Source of the DNA: an uncultured Mycoplasmatota bacterium
Lineage (GTDB): Bacteria > Bacillota_I > Bacilli_A > RF39 > UBA660
DNA length: 39,945 bases
Direction: 5' to 3'
Assembly (NCBI GenBank): GCA_947056845.1
Contig: CAMSCJ010000001.1
Span: 160,442 to 200,386 of the forward strand
The first letter of the stretch is position 1, and each line of letters begins with the position of its first letter. This document shows, piece after piece, positions 15,504-24,115 of the stretch. The position numbers and the translations under genes are program-made. The notes beneath the pieces are model-generated. The model did not search any database and had not been told where the DNA came from. It saw nothing but the letters and a program-made list of their open reading frames with translations.

Positions 15504-16406
15504 TTAAACAATTTGTTTTTTTAATTTTTCTATTTCATTTTTAGTTAACCCAGTTACAATACTGATAACATTAGTATTCATATTTTGTTTTAACATATTT
15601 TGAGCAACTTTTTCTATTCCTGATTTTTCACCATTATTAAATCCTTCTTCTTTTGCCTCAGCTATATAAGTATTATATTCTAATTCTTTCTTTGATAATT
15701 TTGTATATATTCCAATATACTCATCATCACTACATAACATATCTATTTCGTTCATAAATTCATTTCCTCCTTCTCTACCTAATAAAACAATAGCTAATTT
15801 ATATAATTCATCACGCCTTTTGGTCATTAATAAGCGGCACCATTTTGATAACTTGTCGTTAATATTGTAACATAACTTGCTACCTAATACAAGGTCTACC
15901 ATATCAATCCGAAACTTTTTTGTTAAAATTTCTCTATTTTTTAAATCAGATAAATAATAACTACTTAAAATCGTATCTTTATTACACCTAAAATTATTTA
16001 AATTTATTTGAAGCGTCTCATCAATATTTTTATAATCTTTATTACCATATTCTAATTCTCCACCATGAATTTTACAAGCTAAGACAATATTTCTCTCAAT
16101 TACTCCTGTCGATTTTCTTTCATTCGATAGTTCAATATTTATTAATTTATCATTATAATTTAAAACTAAGTCTACTTCATTACTAGATTCTTTTTTATTA
16201 TTAGGTAATATTTTTCTTTTTAATATTTTTAAATTACCTTTAATACTACTAAAGGGTATTTCTAGATAATCGGATAAAAAATGTTCTAAGACATAAATAT
16301 TTTTTTCATTATTGAATATGGTCGTAAACATAAAATCCATATTTAATGGAATTATTTCATTCTTTTTTAATTTAGTTTTTCTTATACTATTTACAATAAG
16401 TATCAC
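15504..16406 (-). CDS. Rpn family PD-(D/E)XK nuclease (PDDEXK transposase-like)
   Basis: The N-terminal two thirds match the Rpn/PDDEXK_2 family: IIPLNMDFMFTTIF, ..FLSDYLEIP.., then the catalytic region NEVDLVLNYNDKLINIELSN with Asp and Glu in place, followed by IERNIVLACKIHGG. Family enzymes nick DNA in a RecA-independent manner in E. coli, and some act in defence. The usual Glu-x-Gln is Glu-Leu-Ser here. The C-terminal tail (AQNMLKQNMNTNVISIVTG) parallels that of the second copy at 22.9 kb. The start is uncertain: GTG at 16406 coincides with the GAGGTG site, an ATT at 16397 is well spaced from it, and the first ATG is at 16340. Confidence 0.8.
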   Translation of the reverse strand: MILIVNSIRKTKLKKNEIIPLNMDFMFTTIFNNEKNIYVLEHFLSDYLEIPFSSIKGNLKILKRKILPNNKKESSNEVDLVLNYNDKLINIELSNERKSTGVIERNIVLACKIHGGELEYGNKDYKNIDETLQINLNNFRCNKDTILSSYYLSDLKNREILTKKFRIDMVDLVLGSKLCYNINDKLSKWCRLLMTKRRDELYKLAIVLLGREGGNEFMNEIDMLCSDDEYIGIYTKLSKKELEYNTYIAEAKEEGFNNGEKSGIEKVAQNMLKQNMNTNVISIVTGLTKNEIEKLKKQIV

Positions 16407-16551
16407 CTCGGGTAATAAATTAGCATATACAAAAATACTTATAAAATTACTATTTTTTTAAATCTGCTATATAATTCCCTATAATTTTTTATATTATTAA
16501 TTCAATATTTTAAATTAGTTATTAATATTCTTATATTTAATTAAATTATCA

Positions 16552-16588
16552 AAAAAAAATAACTGAAATAAAATTATTCAGTTATTTT
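16552..16588 (-). terminator. Terminator of the ABC transporter operon
   Basis: AAAATAACTGAA and TTCAGTTATTTT form a perfect 12-base stem (16577-16588 with 16556-16567) around a 9-base loop, ending in nine T on the minus strand. Confidence 0.88.
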
Positions 16589-16601
16589 AGTTATATATTA
16601 A

Positions 16602-19184
16602 TTATATATTTTCTTCACGAATTGCTTCTAAAATGTTTTCACGTTTTACTTTGCTTGCTGCATACATCATCGTTATTAAAACAATTACAAAGACACCAAA
16701 AGTCGCAATTATGATACTCTTAATTGGTAACATCAAATGATTAAAATCAACAATATTACTCATAGAGATATGTACAAGTACTACTAATACTATTGATACA
16801 GGGATGGCGTATAGAAGTGATTTTAAGCCAAATATTATACTTTCAAAATATAGTATCTTATTAAATCCATGTGGCGTTAAGCCAACACTTCTTAACATCG
16901 CAAACTCTTTTCTTCTTAATGCAATACTGGTATTTATCGTATTAAAAACACTAGTTACGCCAATAAGTGTTACTAAACAAATGAAACCATAAACAAGAAT
17001 CTTTACTACTAATGTTGCATTTTTAGCAAATTTCATTTCTTCTGTATAATTATAATAACTTATATCATTGGTTTTTATCTCTGGTAAATCATTAAGCATC
17101 TTATCTAATTTATCATATTTTTGGGCTTTAATTTTGATATAAACATTAGCATGGTTAACTTGATAGTATTCAGTCATGTCCTCAGAAATAATTAAGGTTT
17201 GATTAGATTCTAGCAAATATTCAAACATTCCAAATAATTCCTGATTAGCCAAATAATAATCATCTACCTTGGCGAAACAATTAGGATTAAATGTACTATT
17301 ATCATCATAATCTACCTCACATAAATTAATATCTAAATCAGTAGATTTAAATCTTTTACTTTCATAGCTTTTTCTTGAATTATTTGTATAATCAGTTCCT
17401 TTTATGATATTTAATAAAATTGGTTTTTTCTTAGTATAACCTAATACACTCAAATATTTATCAAAATCACTATTCTTTAACACAATTAAATTTAAGTCAT
17501 CATAACCATTAACTTCAAAATTGTTATTTACAAATCTTTCTTTATAATCATCAGTTTTTATTTTGTTAAAATCACTGGTTGTTACTATTCCAATACTAGC
17601 CATCATTACGCTTTCATCTACTTGTTCGTGATTTAATATACTATTAACTGTATCAATATTGTTTTCTAAATTGATACTATTTTCTCTTGGCAGATAAACT
17701 ACAATATCATAATCGGGCATACCAGCAATATCATCAACACTACCAAAGATATAATCAATAAATGATGAGAAGGTTATAAACATAACAATACTAATAAATA
17801 AAGAGATAATTGTAATGCGATATTTTTTCTTGTTTCGTTTAATATTTTTTAAAGCTAACTCTCCTTCAATACCAAATATTTTTTTAACAAATCGATTAGT
17901 CCTCAATTTTTTACTTTTAATTTTTATATCATCATTTAATCTTATTGCCTCAATTGGGGTTATTTTACTAGCTTTTTTAGCTGGTATAAAAGCTGAAACT
18001 AAAATGGTTGCAATCATAAATATAATTGGAATAATTATAAATAATGGGTACGCGACTAATTTAAAGGTAAATTCACTACCTATTAAATAGTTCATAATTT
18101 TAATAACTGCACCTATACCTAAAATACCACCTAGTAGTCCTAAAGGAATTCCAATTAGACCTATAATAAAAGCTTCAAATAAAACGGTTTTTCTTAGTTG
18201 TTTTTTTGTTGCACCAATACTTGAAAATAGACCAAATTGTTTTTTTCTCTCCATTACGGATATCGCAAATGAATTATAGATAACAATAATACAACCAACG
18301 GAGACAAGTCCTAAAATTATCATCAAAACTCCAGAAATGCCTTCTATCATATTATCATATTTACTTACGCCATATAACGCTAATAAAGAACTATTATAAT
18401 TAACTTCACGATAGAAAACACTATCAATTCCTACATTTTCGTAACCAAATTGTTTAGCAATATCTTCGCTTACTTTATAAGTATCTTTAACACTTTTGAA
18501 ATGTACATAAACATCTAATTTTTTATCAGTATCATTGTCAGTTAATTTAGTAAAAATCCGATACCCAGGGGACGAATAAGCCTCATAGTTTGATCTTTCA
18601 ACAATACCAACAATTTCATATCTCTTGGTACCTTCTAATTCTAAATATTCATCAGGTATAAAGCTATTATTGTTTGGTGAAGTTTCATCAATTCTTTCTT
18701 TTTCTAAATAACGTTCGCCAAGATTCAACTCTAAAATGTCCCCTATATTATATTTAACACCACCATTAGTTTCGATATGCTTTGATATAACAACTTCATT
18801 CGAATTTTCTGGCATACGTCCATCAATTAGATTAAGTTCGTCAAAATAATTATCACTAACTTCTAAAACATCCAAATATGGTTTATAATCATTTGTCCCA
18901 TTTTCTAAATAAGCAAACCCAATGTGTTTAGAATAAAAATAATCTTTGACTTTAATATTACTAGTTATAAGTGAAAACTTACTTTGTTCTACCCTAGAAA
19001 ATTCAGTATGATAGTCACCACTATAACCAATTGTTTCATCAATCATATACTCACGAAATGTTGAAAATAGTAAACCAATTCCTACCATTAAAGAGGTTGA
19101 TAAAATAACACCTATAATCGTAACAATGGTTCTTTTTTTATTCATTTTTAAATGCTTAATCGTTAATTTATTTAATATATTCAT
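16602..19184 (-). CDS. FtsX-like ABC transporter permease
   Basis: An 860-residue permease with two copies of the FtsX/MacB layout: a first membrane segment (about 18-40), a large outside domain (40-285), three membrane segments (285-410), a fifth segment (455-480), a second outside domain (480-735) and three final segments (735-850). FtsX cores are visible in IYNSFAISVMERKKQFGLFSSIGATKKQL and NTINTSIALRRKEFAMLRSVGL. Such type VII transporters act from the membrane on substrates outside it: antimicrobial peptides, lipoproteins or other exports. The start touches the stop of the ATPase gene. Confidence 0.92.
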   Translation of the reverse strand: MNILNKLTIKHLKMNKKRTIVTIIGVILSTSLMVGIGLLFSTFREYMIDETIGYSGDYHTEFSRVEQSKFSLITSNIKVKDYFYSKHIGFAYLENGTNDYKPYLDVLEVSDNYFDELNLIDGRMPENSNEVVISKHIETNGGVKYNIGDILELNLGERYLEKERIDETSPNNNSFIPDEYLELEGTKRYEIVGIVERSNYEAYSSPGYRIFTKLTDNDTDKKLDVYVHFKSVKDTYKVSEDIAKQFGYENVGIDSVFYREVNYNSSLLALYGVSKYDNMIEGISGVLMIILGLVSVGCIIVIYNSFAISVMERKKQFGLFSSIGATKKQLRKTVLFEAFIIGLIGIPLGLLGGILGIGAVIKIMNYLIGSEFTFKLVAYPLFIIIPIIFMIATILVSAFIPAKKASKITPIEAIRLNDDIKIKSKKLRTNRFVKKIFGIEGELALKNIKRNKKKYRITIISLFISIVMFITFSSFIDYIFGSVDDIAGMPDYDIVVYLPRENSINLENNIDTVNSILNHEQVDESVMMASIGIVTTSDFNKIKTDDYKERFVNNNFEVNGYDDLNLIVLKNSDFDKYLSVLGYTKKKPILLNIIKGTDYTNNSRKSYESKRFKSTDLDINLCEVDYDDNSTFNPNCFAKVDDYYLANQELFGMFEYLLESNQTLIISEDMTEYYQVNHANVYIKIKAQKYDKLDKMLNDLPEIKTNDISYYNYTEEMKFAKNATLVVKILVYGFICLVTLIGVTSVFNTINTSIALRRKEFAMLRSVGLTPHGFNKILYFESIIFGLKSLLYAIPVSIVLVVLVHISMSNIVDFNHLMLPIKSIIIATFGVFVIVLITMMYAASKVKRENILEAIREENI

Positions 19185-19864
19185 TATTTTACCACTTCAT
19201 CACTAACGATTTTTCCATCATCAATAGTAATAATTCGATCAGCATTTAAAGCCAAACTATGATCATGAGTAATCATAATTATTGTTTGTTTATATTTTTT
19301 GTTAGAAAGTTTCAACAGTTCAACAATCTCACGACTCGCTTTACTATCCAAGTTACCTGTTGGTTCATCAGCAAGTAAGATAGCTGGATGATTCATTAGG
19401 GCTCGACCGATTGACACTCTTTGTTGCTGACCTCCAGACAACTCATTAGGCAAATGATTAACACGATTTTGTAAATCCAATGTCTTAATCAGTTCATCCA
19501 AATAAGCTTCATCAACCTTTTTACCATCTAATAAAATAGGTAAAGTAATATTTTCTTTTACATTTAAAATTGGTATTAAATTATAAAATTGATAAATAAG
19601 TCCAACTTGTCTACGACGAAATATAGCTAAATTGGTTTCATTTAAATTGTAAACATCTTCCCCATCAATAACGATTTTTCCACTAGTTGGCCTGTCAACG
19701 CCACCCAAAAGATGTAAAAGAGTACTTTTGCCACTTCCACTTGAACCAACAATCGCCACAAATTCTCCCTTGTCGACACTAAAACTAATATTATCTAAGG
19801 CTCTAACCAATGTTTCACCTTTTCCATAATTTTTACATAAGTTTTCTACTTTTAAAATTTCCAT
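19184..19864 (-). CDS. ABC transporter ATP-binding protein (MacB/LolD class)
   Basis: The ATPase partner of the permease that follows. Walker A GSSGSGKST, Q-loop YQFYNLIP, signature LSGGQQQRVSIGRAL, Walker B ILLADEPTGNLD and switch THD are all present. The sequence is of the LolD/MacB/BceA type. The ATG at 19864 follows GAGGTGAGG; an in-frame GTG at 19873 is part of that site. The 226-residue product is normal. Its stop overlaps the permease start. It lies next to, but is transcribed separately from, the two-component genes at 20.8-22.8 kb. Confidence 0.96.
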   Translation of the reverse strand: MEILKVENLCKNYGKGETLVRALDNISFSVDKGEFVAIVGSSGSGKSTLLHLLGGVDRPTSGKIVIDGEDVYNLNETNLAIFRRRQVGLIYQFYNLIPILNVKENITLPILLDGKKVDEAYLDELIKTLDLQNRVNHLPNELSGGQQQRVSIGRALMNHPAILLADEPTGNLDSKASREIVELLKLSNKKYKQTIIMITHDHSLALNADRIITIDDGKIVSDEVVK

Positions 19865-20017
19865 TTTCCTCACCTCATAACCATTCTAATATATTTATAT
19901 TACAGATAAATGACTAAATACATTACAATTTTGTCATATAACATTATTATAACTTATTTTAAATTTTATGTATAAATATTTATATTAAATTTCATAATAT
20001 GATAGGAGCGTGATTAT

Positions 20018-20455
20018 ATGGATGAAAATTTAGAATTGTTAGAGCATATTTATAAAGACTGTGATATGTCGTGTATTACTTTGGAAAAATTATTAAGTGA
20101 ATTAAAAGAAAAAGATAATAAGATTAAGAAAAAAGTTGAAGAGATATTAAAAGATTATGAAAAATTTTTAAAAACATCAAAAAAACATTTAAAAGATTAT
20201 AATGCCCCACTAGAAGAAAACAGTATGATGGCCAAAATGGGTGCTAAAATGGGAGTTAAAAAAGAAGTTAAATGTGATAATAGTGATGCCTCTATCGCCG
20301 ATATGTTAATTAAAGGTATTTCGATGGGGACTATCGATATGGAAAAGAAGATTACTAATTATAAAGAAATCGTAAATAAAAAGTATCTTGAATTTGCCGA
20401 AGAATTTTTAAAATTTCAACAAGAAACAATTGAACAATTAAAAAGTTATTTGTAA
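20018..20455 (+). CDS. Helical-bundle protein of unknown function (145 aa)
   Basis: A highly charged, almost entirely helical 145-residue protein (..LEKLLSELKEKDNKIKKKVEEILKDYEKFLK.. and ..EEFLKFQQETIEQLKSYL), with a central MMAKMGAKMGVK stretch and SIADMLIKGISMGTIDMEKK. I have an impression of similar proteins in many gut Firmicutes with a four-helix, ferritin-like shape, but I cannot name the family. No signal peptide is present. ATAGGAGCG precedes the ATG. It is read opposite to its neighbours from between the ABC transporter and the kinase operon, and shares a terminator with the latter. Confidence 0.72.
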   Translation: MDENLELLEHIYKDCDMSCITLEKLLSELKEKDNKIKKKVEEILKDYEKFLKTSKKHLKDYNAPLEENSMMAKMGAKMGVKKEVKCDNSDASIADMLIKGISMGTIDMEKKITNYKEIVNKKYLEFAEEFLKFQQETIEQLKSYL

Positions 20456-20484
20456 AAAATCATATCAAATCTGATATGATTTTT
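20455..20484. terminator. Bidirectional terminator
   Basis: AAAAATCATATCA and TGATATGATTTTT form a perfect 13-base stem with a 4-base loop. The A and T flanks let it serve both the plus-strand 145-residue gene and the minus-strand gene ending at 20484. Confidence 0.85.
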
Positions 20485-20837
20485 TAATATATGATAACAA
20501 TTTTGCGGTAAAATCCTGCATCAATAACCTCATAACTTTGAATAAATAAATCATCTTTTATATAACCATAAGTTGTATCATTATTAAAATAAGCAAAATC
20601 GCTTAAATACTCTGATATCTCACTATCTAGTAATTTCTTTGATTTTAAAGAATAGAAAGTCACAGCTGTCATACAACATTCACTATCAAAGTAAGAAAAT
20701 CTAGGTATAAATATTTCATTATTATCGACAGTTTTATAGGTTGTATGATAGAATGTTTTATTAATTATCAACATAAAATTGGCTACAAAAATAAAAATAA
20801 CAAATAAGCTACTTAAAACTATTAAAAATTTTTTCAT
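20484..20837 (-). CDS. Hypothetical membrane-anchored protein (117 aa)
   Basis: Not recognised. The first 28 residues (MKKFLIVLSSLFVIFIFVANF..) form a membrane anchor or signal peptide with no lipobox; the remaining 90 residues should face outward and contain a CC pair (DSECCMTAV). It lies 10 bases after the histidine kinase gene with a GAGGGC site, so it belongs to that operon. It could be an accessory protein for sensing, but this is inference from position alone. Confidence 0.68.
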   Translation of the reverse strand: MKKFLIVLSSLFVIFIFVANFMLIINKTFYHTTYKTVDNNEIFIPRFSYFDSECCMTAVTFYSLKSKKLLDSEISEYLSDFAYFNNDTTYGYIKDDLFIQSYEVIDAGFYRKIVIIY

Positions 20838-20847
20838 AAATGCCCTC

Positions 20848-22074
20848 CTAAATAACTTTTTTATAAAACTTTATATCGAAAGTTGTCCCAATATCTTTAT
20901 TACTTATGCAGTCAATACTACCATTTTGCAGGTCAATAACTTTTTTAGCCATATTAAGACCAATTCCTATACTATCTTTATTATGTGCACCTTTATAAAA
21001 TCTTTCAAAAATATGTTTTTGCTCTTCCTTACTCATACCACTTCCATTATCAGTAATTTTAATATTTAAATATAATGGGTTATCTAAAACTTCTATTAAA
21101 ATTTTACCATTGTTATTAGTATGTTCACAGGCATTTTTTAAAATGTTGGTTAAGGCTTCTACTGTCCAATTAAAATCTAAGGAAAAATAATCACTATTTA
21201 TGCTAGTATCTATCGTTATACTTTTTAATTCGGCTAATATTCTAATTGGTTCAATTGTTTTTTCTATTAACGAGCAAATATTTACTTTTTCTCTTTTTAA
21301 AACAACGGTACCACTATCCAGCCTAGATATTTTAAGTAAAGTTGTAACTAGCCACTCTATTCTTTCTAATTGATTGCGATTTTTATTTAAAAATTCAATT
21401 TGTGATTTATGATCTAATTCATTATCAATCAATATATCATTAATCACATTCATACTAGTTAATGGTGTTTTTATTTGATGTGAAATATCCGCTAATGTAT
21501 CTTCTAAGGCTTTTTTATTTTTTAAGGATAATTCATTTTGTTCTTTTAATCTAACTGTTACTTTATAAATATCATTTTTTAAATTACTGATATCTCCCTC
21601 CATATAATCTCTAATGTCAAAGTTATAATTGTCATTTAAAATATTATCTAAATATTTATCTATTTTATTTATTTTGGCATATTGTTTTCTTAAAAATACA
21701 TAATGAACAATAAAATAAGCCATAAAGATAAAAATAACAACAATTATATTATATATAAGTGAATCTGTCTTCAATTTATTATTATTAGATAAATAATCTA
21801 AATATTTAATATCATCCAAACCATATTTTTTTAAAATTTCTAAGCCATACTCAGCATTATCAAAATTATTATCCATCAAATTGTTTATAATTTGGACTTC
21901 CAATTCAGGATGATCTTTAATAATACTTCCAATTAAATTACTATTATTCTTTATTAATTCTTTTTTATAAGTATTAAAATTAGTAATTCCTAAAAGAATG
22001 CAGAATAAAATTGCAAAAAAAAGTATTATAAAATTTACAATTAATAATTTTTTTACTTCACTATTCTTTAACAT
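20848..22074 (-). CDS. Sensor histidine kinase
   Basis: A membrane kinase with two transmembrane segments (about residues 10-32 and 105-127) around an outside domain of about 70 residues, then a linker, the phosphoacceptor H-box DISHQIKTPLTSMN, N-box NILKNACEHTN, G1 DNGSGMS, F-box and G2 GIGLNMAK. This is a complete, active-looking HisKA/HATPase protein. The frame opens at GTG 22083, which lies in the GGTGAGG site; the ATG at 22074 is preferred. It overlaps the response regulator gene by 14 bases. The loop is larger than in the minimal-loop BceS type. Confidence 0.94.
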   Translation of the reverse strand: MLKNSEVKKLLIVNFIILFFAILFCILLGITNFNTYKKELIKNNSNLIGSIIKDHPELEVQIINNLMDNNFDNAEYGLEILKKYGLDDIKYLDYLSNNNKLKTDSLIYNIIVVIFIFMAYFIVHYVFLRKQYAKINKIDKYLDNILNDNYNFDIRDYMEGDISNLKNDIYKVTVRLKEQNELSLKNKKALEDTLADISHQIKTPLTSMNVINDILIDNELDHKSQIEFLNKNRNQLERIEWLVTTLLKISRLDSGTVVLKREKVNICSLIEKTIEPIRILAELKSITIDTSINSDYFSLDFNWTVEALTNILKNACEHTNNNGKILIEVLDNPLYLNIKITDNGSGMSKEEQKHIFERFYKGAHNKDSIGIGLNMAKKVIDLQNGSIDCISNKDIGTTFDIKFYKKVI

Positions 22075-22753
22075 CAGCCTCACCTAATCTATAACCGATG
22101 CCTCTAACAGTAATAATTATTTTCGGATCAGTTATATCATCTTCTAATTTTTCCCTTATTCGTTTAATATATACCGTTAAAGTATTATCATTGACATAAT
22201 CTTCATTTACATCCCATATATCAGCTAAAATTTTTTCTCTTGTAAATACCGTATTAGAATTTAAAGCTAATGTTAAAAGAATTTTATATTCTAAAGCCGT
22301 TAGCATAACATCAATACCTTTTTTAAAAACCTTGGCTTGTTTTAAATCAATACAAATATCTCTAATGTTTATAATGTTATTATCTTGGTTATTATTTACA
22401 CGTCTTAAAACATTTTTTATTCTTGAAACTAATTCTCTAGCTTTAAAGGGTTTCGTTATATAATCATCGGCACCCATATCAAGTCCTCTTACGACTGATA
22501 CTTCTAAGTCGTTGGCTGTTAAAAAAATAATTGGAAAATCCTTAATTTTTTTAATATCTTTAAATAAATCAAAACCATTTTTATCTGGTAAATTAATATC
22601 TAAAAGAATAATATTAATATCTAAATTTTCTTGAGTTAATTTTAGGGCATCATTTGCCGTATCTGTATCAAGAACATTATAACCCTCTTGCTCTAAATAA
22701 AATTTTAATCCTTGTCTTATTGTATCATCATCTTCTATAATTAATATTTTCAA
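22061..22753 (-). CDS. OmpR-type response regulator
   Basis: Receiver domain with acidic pocket IIEDDD, phosphoacceptor Asp in IILLDINLPDKNG, the FLTAND Thr and the conserved Lys in DYITKPF, followed by a winged-helix output domain (LTALEYKILLTLALN..FTREKILADIWD..DNTLTVYIKRIREKLED..ITVRGIGYRL). The most likely start is the TTG at 22753, which gives the standard KILIIEDD N-terminus and has GGTGAT upstream; ATG 22759 and TTG 22765 are alternatives. It probably controls the neighbouring ABC exporter, as in Bce/Van-like modules, though that is inference. Confidence 0.94.
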   Translation of the reverse strand: MKILIIEDDDTIRQGLKFYLEQEGYNVLDTDTANDALKLTQENLDINIILLDINLPDKNGFDLFKDIKKIKDFPIIFLTANDLEVSVVRGLDMGADDYITKPFKARELVSRIKNVLRRVNNNQDNNIINIRDICIDLKQAKVFKKGIDVMLTALEYKILLTLALNSNTVFTREKILADIWDVNEDYVNDNTLTVYIKRIREKLEDDITDPKIIITVRGIGYRLGEADVKE

Positions 22754-22831
22754 GTGCATCACCAATATAAATTATACTATATTAATTCTAAATTGTCGTG
22801 ACTGTTTTGTAAGAAACTAAAAAATATATGA

Positions 22832-22867
22832 CAAAAAAATTCCTTAAGTATTAATCTTTACTTAAAG
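22832..22867 (-). terminator. Terminator of the second Rpn-family gene
   Basis: CTTTAAGTA and TACTTAAGG form a 9-base stem (one G-U) overlapping the stop codon, followed by AA and seven T on the minus strand. Confidence 0.7.
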
Positions 22868-23744
22868 AATTTATTTCTTCTTTTGTCAATTTTGTAATTC
22901 TTGATATGGTATCTAAATCAATATTTTCTAGTAACATATTTCTAGCAATTTCCATTGTTTTTTCGATATAACCTTGCTCAATACCTCGCCTTTCAGCATT
23001 TTTAATCTTGCCTAGTTCTAATTTACGTAAATCTTCTTCTGAGCCGTAATAAGCTAATATCTCATCATCAGCACTTAAATGCTGTTCGACTTCTTCAATA
23101 TCCTTTTTTACCAATTCATCCATATCTATCTCTCCTATGCAAGTCCTAAATTCCTCTTCATCTGTTAAAGTCATCAAGGTACATAACCTTATTACTTGTT
23201 GGTCTAATTTATTATACTTCTTGATATCTCCATTGTACCAAATATTCTTGCATTTCGCAATGTTTATATGATAAATTTGTAACTTTTCAGTTAATATGCA
23301 GAAATTTTTATTCATATAATAGTATTTATCAATGATATCTTCATTTTCCTTACATATATCATAGTCATTAAAATTAATCTGAAAGACTGTTTCCATATCT
23401 GCATAATTTTCACCACTTCTTATATTACTAGAAAATATATGTGAGATGTAACTCGTATTTCTATCTATATCCGTTTGATCAAAACCAATGTTCATCTCTA
23501 AATTTACTTTACCTAATAAACTTAATTTTACTTTCGCCAAAATATCAAATCTTTGTCGTTTTTCTGCCTTATTTGTTACTTTTTTCTCAGAATCAATTAT
23601 TTCAATTCTATTTCTTAGTTTTTCATAAGGAATACCTAAAATAATACTGAGTAGTGCTGATAAGCGGTCAATATTATCAGGATCTCCCCACATCTTTTTA
23701 AAAACCATATCACAACTCATTGGTATCAATTTTGTTTTTTCCAT
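22851..23744 (-). CDS. Rpn family PD-(D/E)XK nuclease, second copy
   Basis: A 297-residue protein of the Rpn/PDDEXK_2 family: ..LIPMSCDMVFKKMWGD.., ..ALLSIILGIPYEKL.., then RQRFDILAKVKL...KVNLEMN with the catalytic Asp and Glu, and YISHIFSS. The last 30 residues (ARNMLLENIDLDTISRITKLTKEEINSL) correspond to the tail of the copy at 15.5 kb, although the cores have diverged widely. The ATG at 23744 follows GAGGTGA. It starts 13 bases after the stop of a decayed third copy, so it may have arisen by local duplication or share its transcript. Confidence 0.8.
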   Translation of the reverse strand: MEKTKLIPMSCDMVFKKMWGDPDNIDRLSALLSIILGIPYEKLRNRIEIIDSEKKVTNKAEKRQRFDILAKVKLSLLGKVNLEMNIGFDQTDIDRNTSYISHIFSSNIRSGENYADMETVFQINFNDYDICKENEDIIDKYYYMNKNFCILTEKLQIYHINIAKCKNIWYNGDIKKYNKLDQQVIRLCTLMTLTDEEEFRTCIGEIDMDELVKKDIEEVEQHLSADDEILAYYGSEEDLRKLELGKIKNAERRGIEQGYIEKTMEIARNMLLENIDLDTISRITKLTKEEINSLSKD

Positions 23745-23757
23745 TTTTCACCTCAAT

Positions 23758-24033
23758 TCATTTGTTTGGTTTTTCATTCATAAAAAATTGAATAATAATA
23801 AGTTTGCCCTTATTATTAAATATTACATCAACTTGATTGCTTTTTTCATCCCCATTTTTAGCAAGTTTAACATTTCCTTGCACATCTTATAAAGGAATCT
23901 TTAAAATATGTGATATAAAATATTCTAATAATCCAATATGTTCTTCATCACTAAAGACCTTGTTAAACATGTCTGGATTGTTCAAAGGTATAAATTTATT
24001 GGGTTCAACATCACTTAATGAACTAATAGCCAT
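23758..24033 (-). pseudogene. Decayed Rpn family gene
   Basis: From ATG 24033, with an intact GGGAGGTGA site, the minus strand reads 48 codons of an Rpn N-terminus (..KFIPLNNPDMFNKVFSDEEHI.., ..LEYFISHILKIPL), hits an in-frame TAA at 23887-23889, then continues in the same frame through the catalytic region (NQVDVIFNNKGKLIIIQFF) to a TGA at 23758. The rest of the gene is gone. The catalytic Glu has become Gln (IIIQ), in addition to the nonsense codon. It is a truncated pseudogene sitting directly before the intact copy. Confidence 0.85.
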
Positions 24034-24088
24034 TCACCTCCCTATATTTAACATACAACCAATATATCTAAAATCCTTTTTTTATACA

Positions 24089-24115
24089 TAAAAAATATGA
24101 ATTTTACTTCATATC
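24089..24115 (-). terminator. Terminator of the alaS-dgt operon
   Basis: GATATGAA and TTCATATT form an 8-base stem with one G-U around a 6-base loop that contains the stop codon, followed by T residues on the minus strand. Confidence 0.65.

Noticed and set aside
19870..20017. Operator for the response regulator between the ABC and helical-bundle genes
   Set aside because: An ATGAC...GTCAT inverted pair is present, but five-base arms 18 bases apart are expected by chance in this AT-rich sequence.
23837..24091. Plus-strand open frame of 84 codons
   Set aside because: The minus strand at this place reads as an Rpn family pseudogene with a strong ribosome binding site; the plus frame is its shadow.
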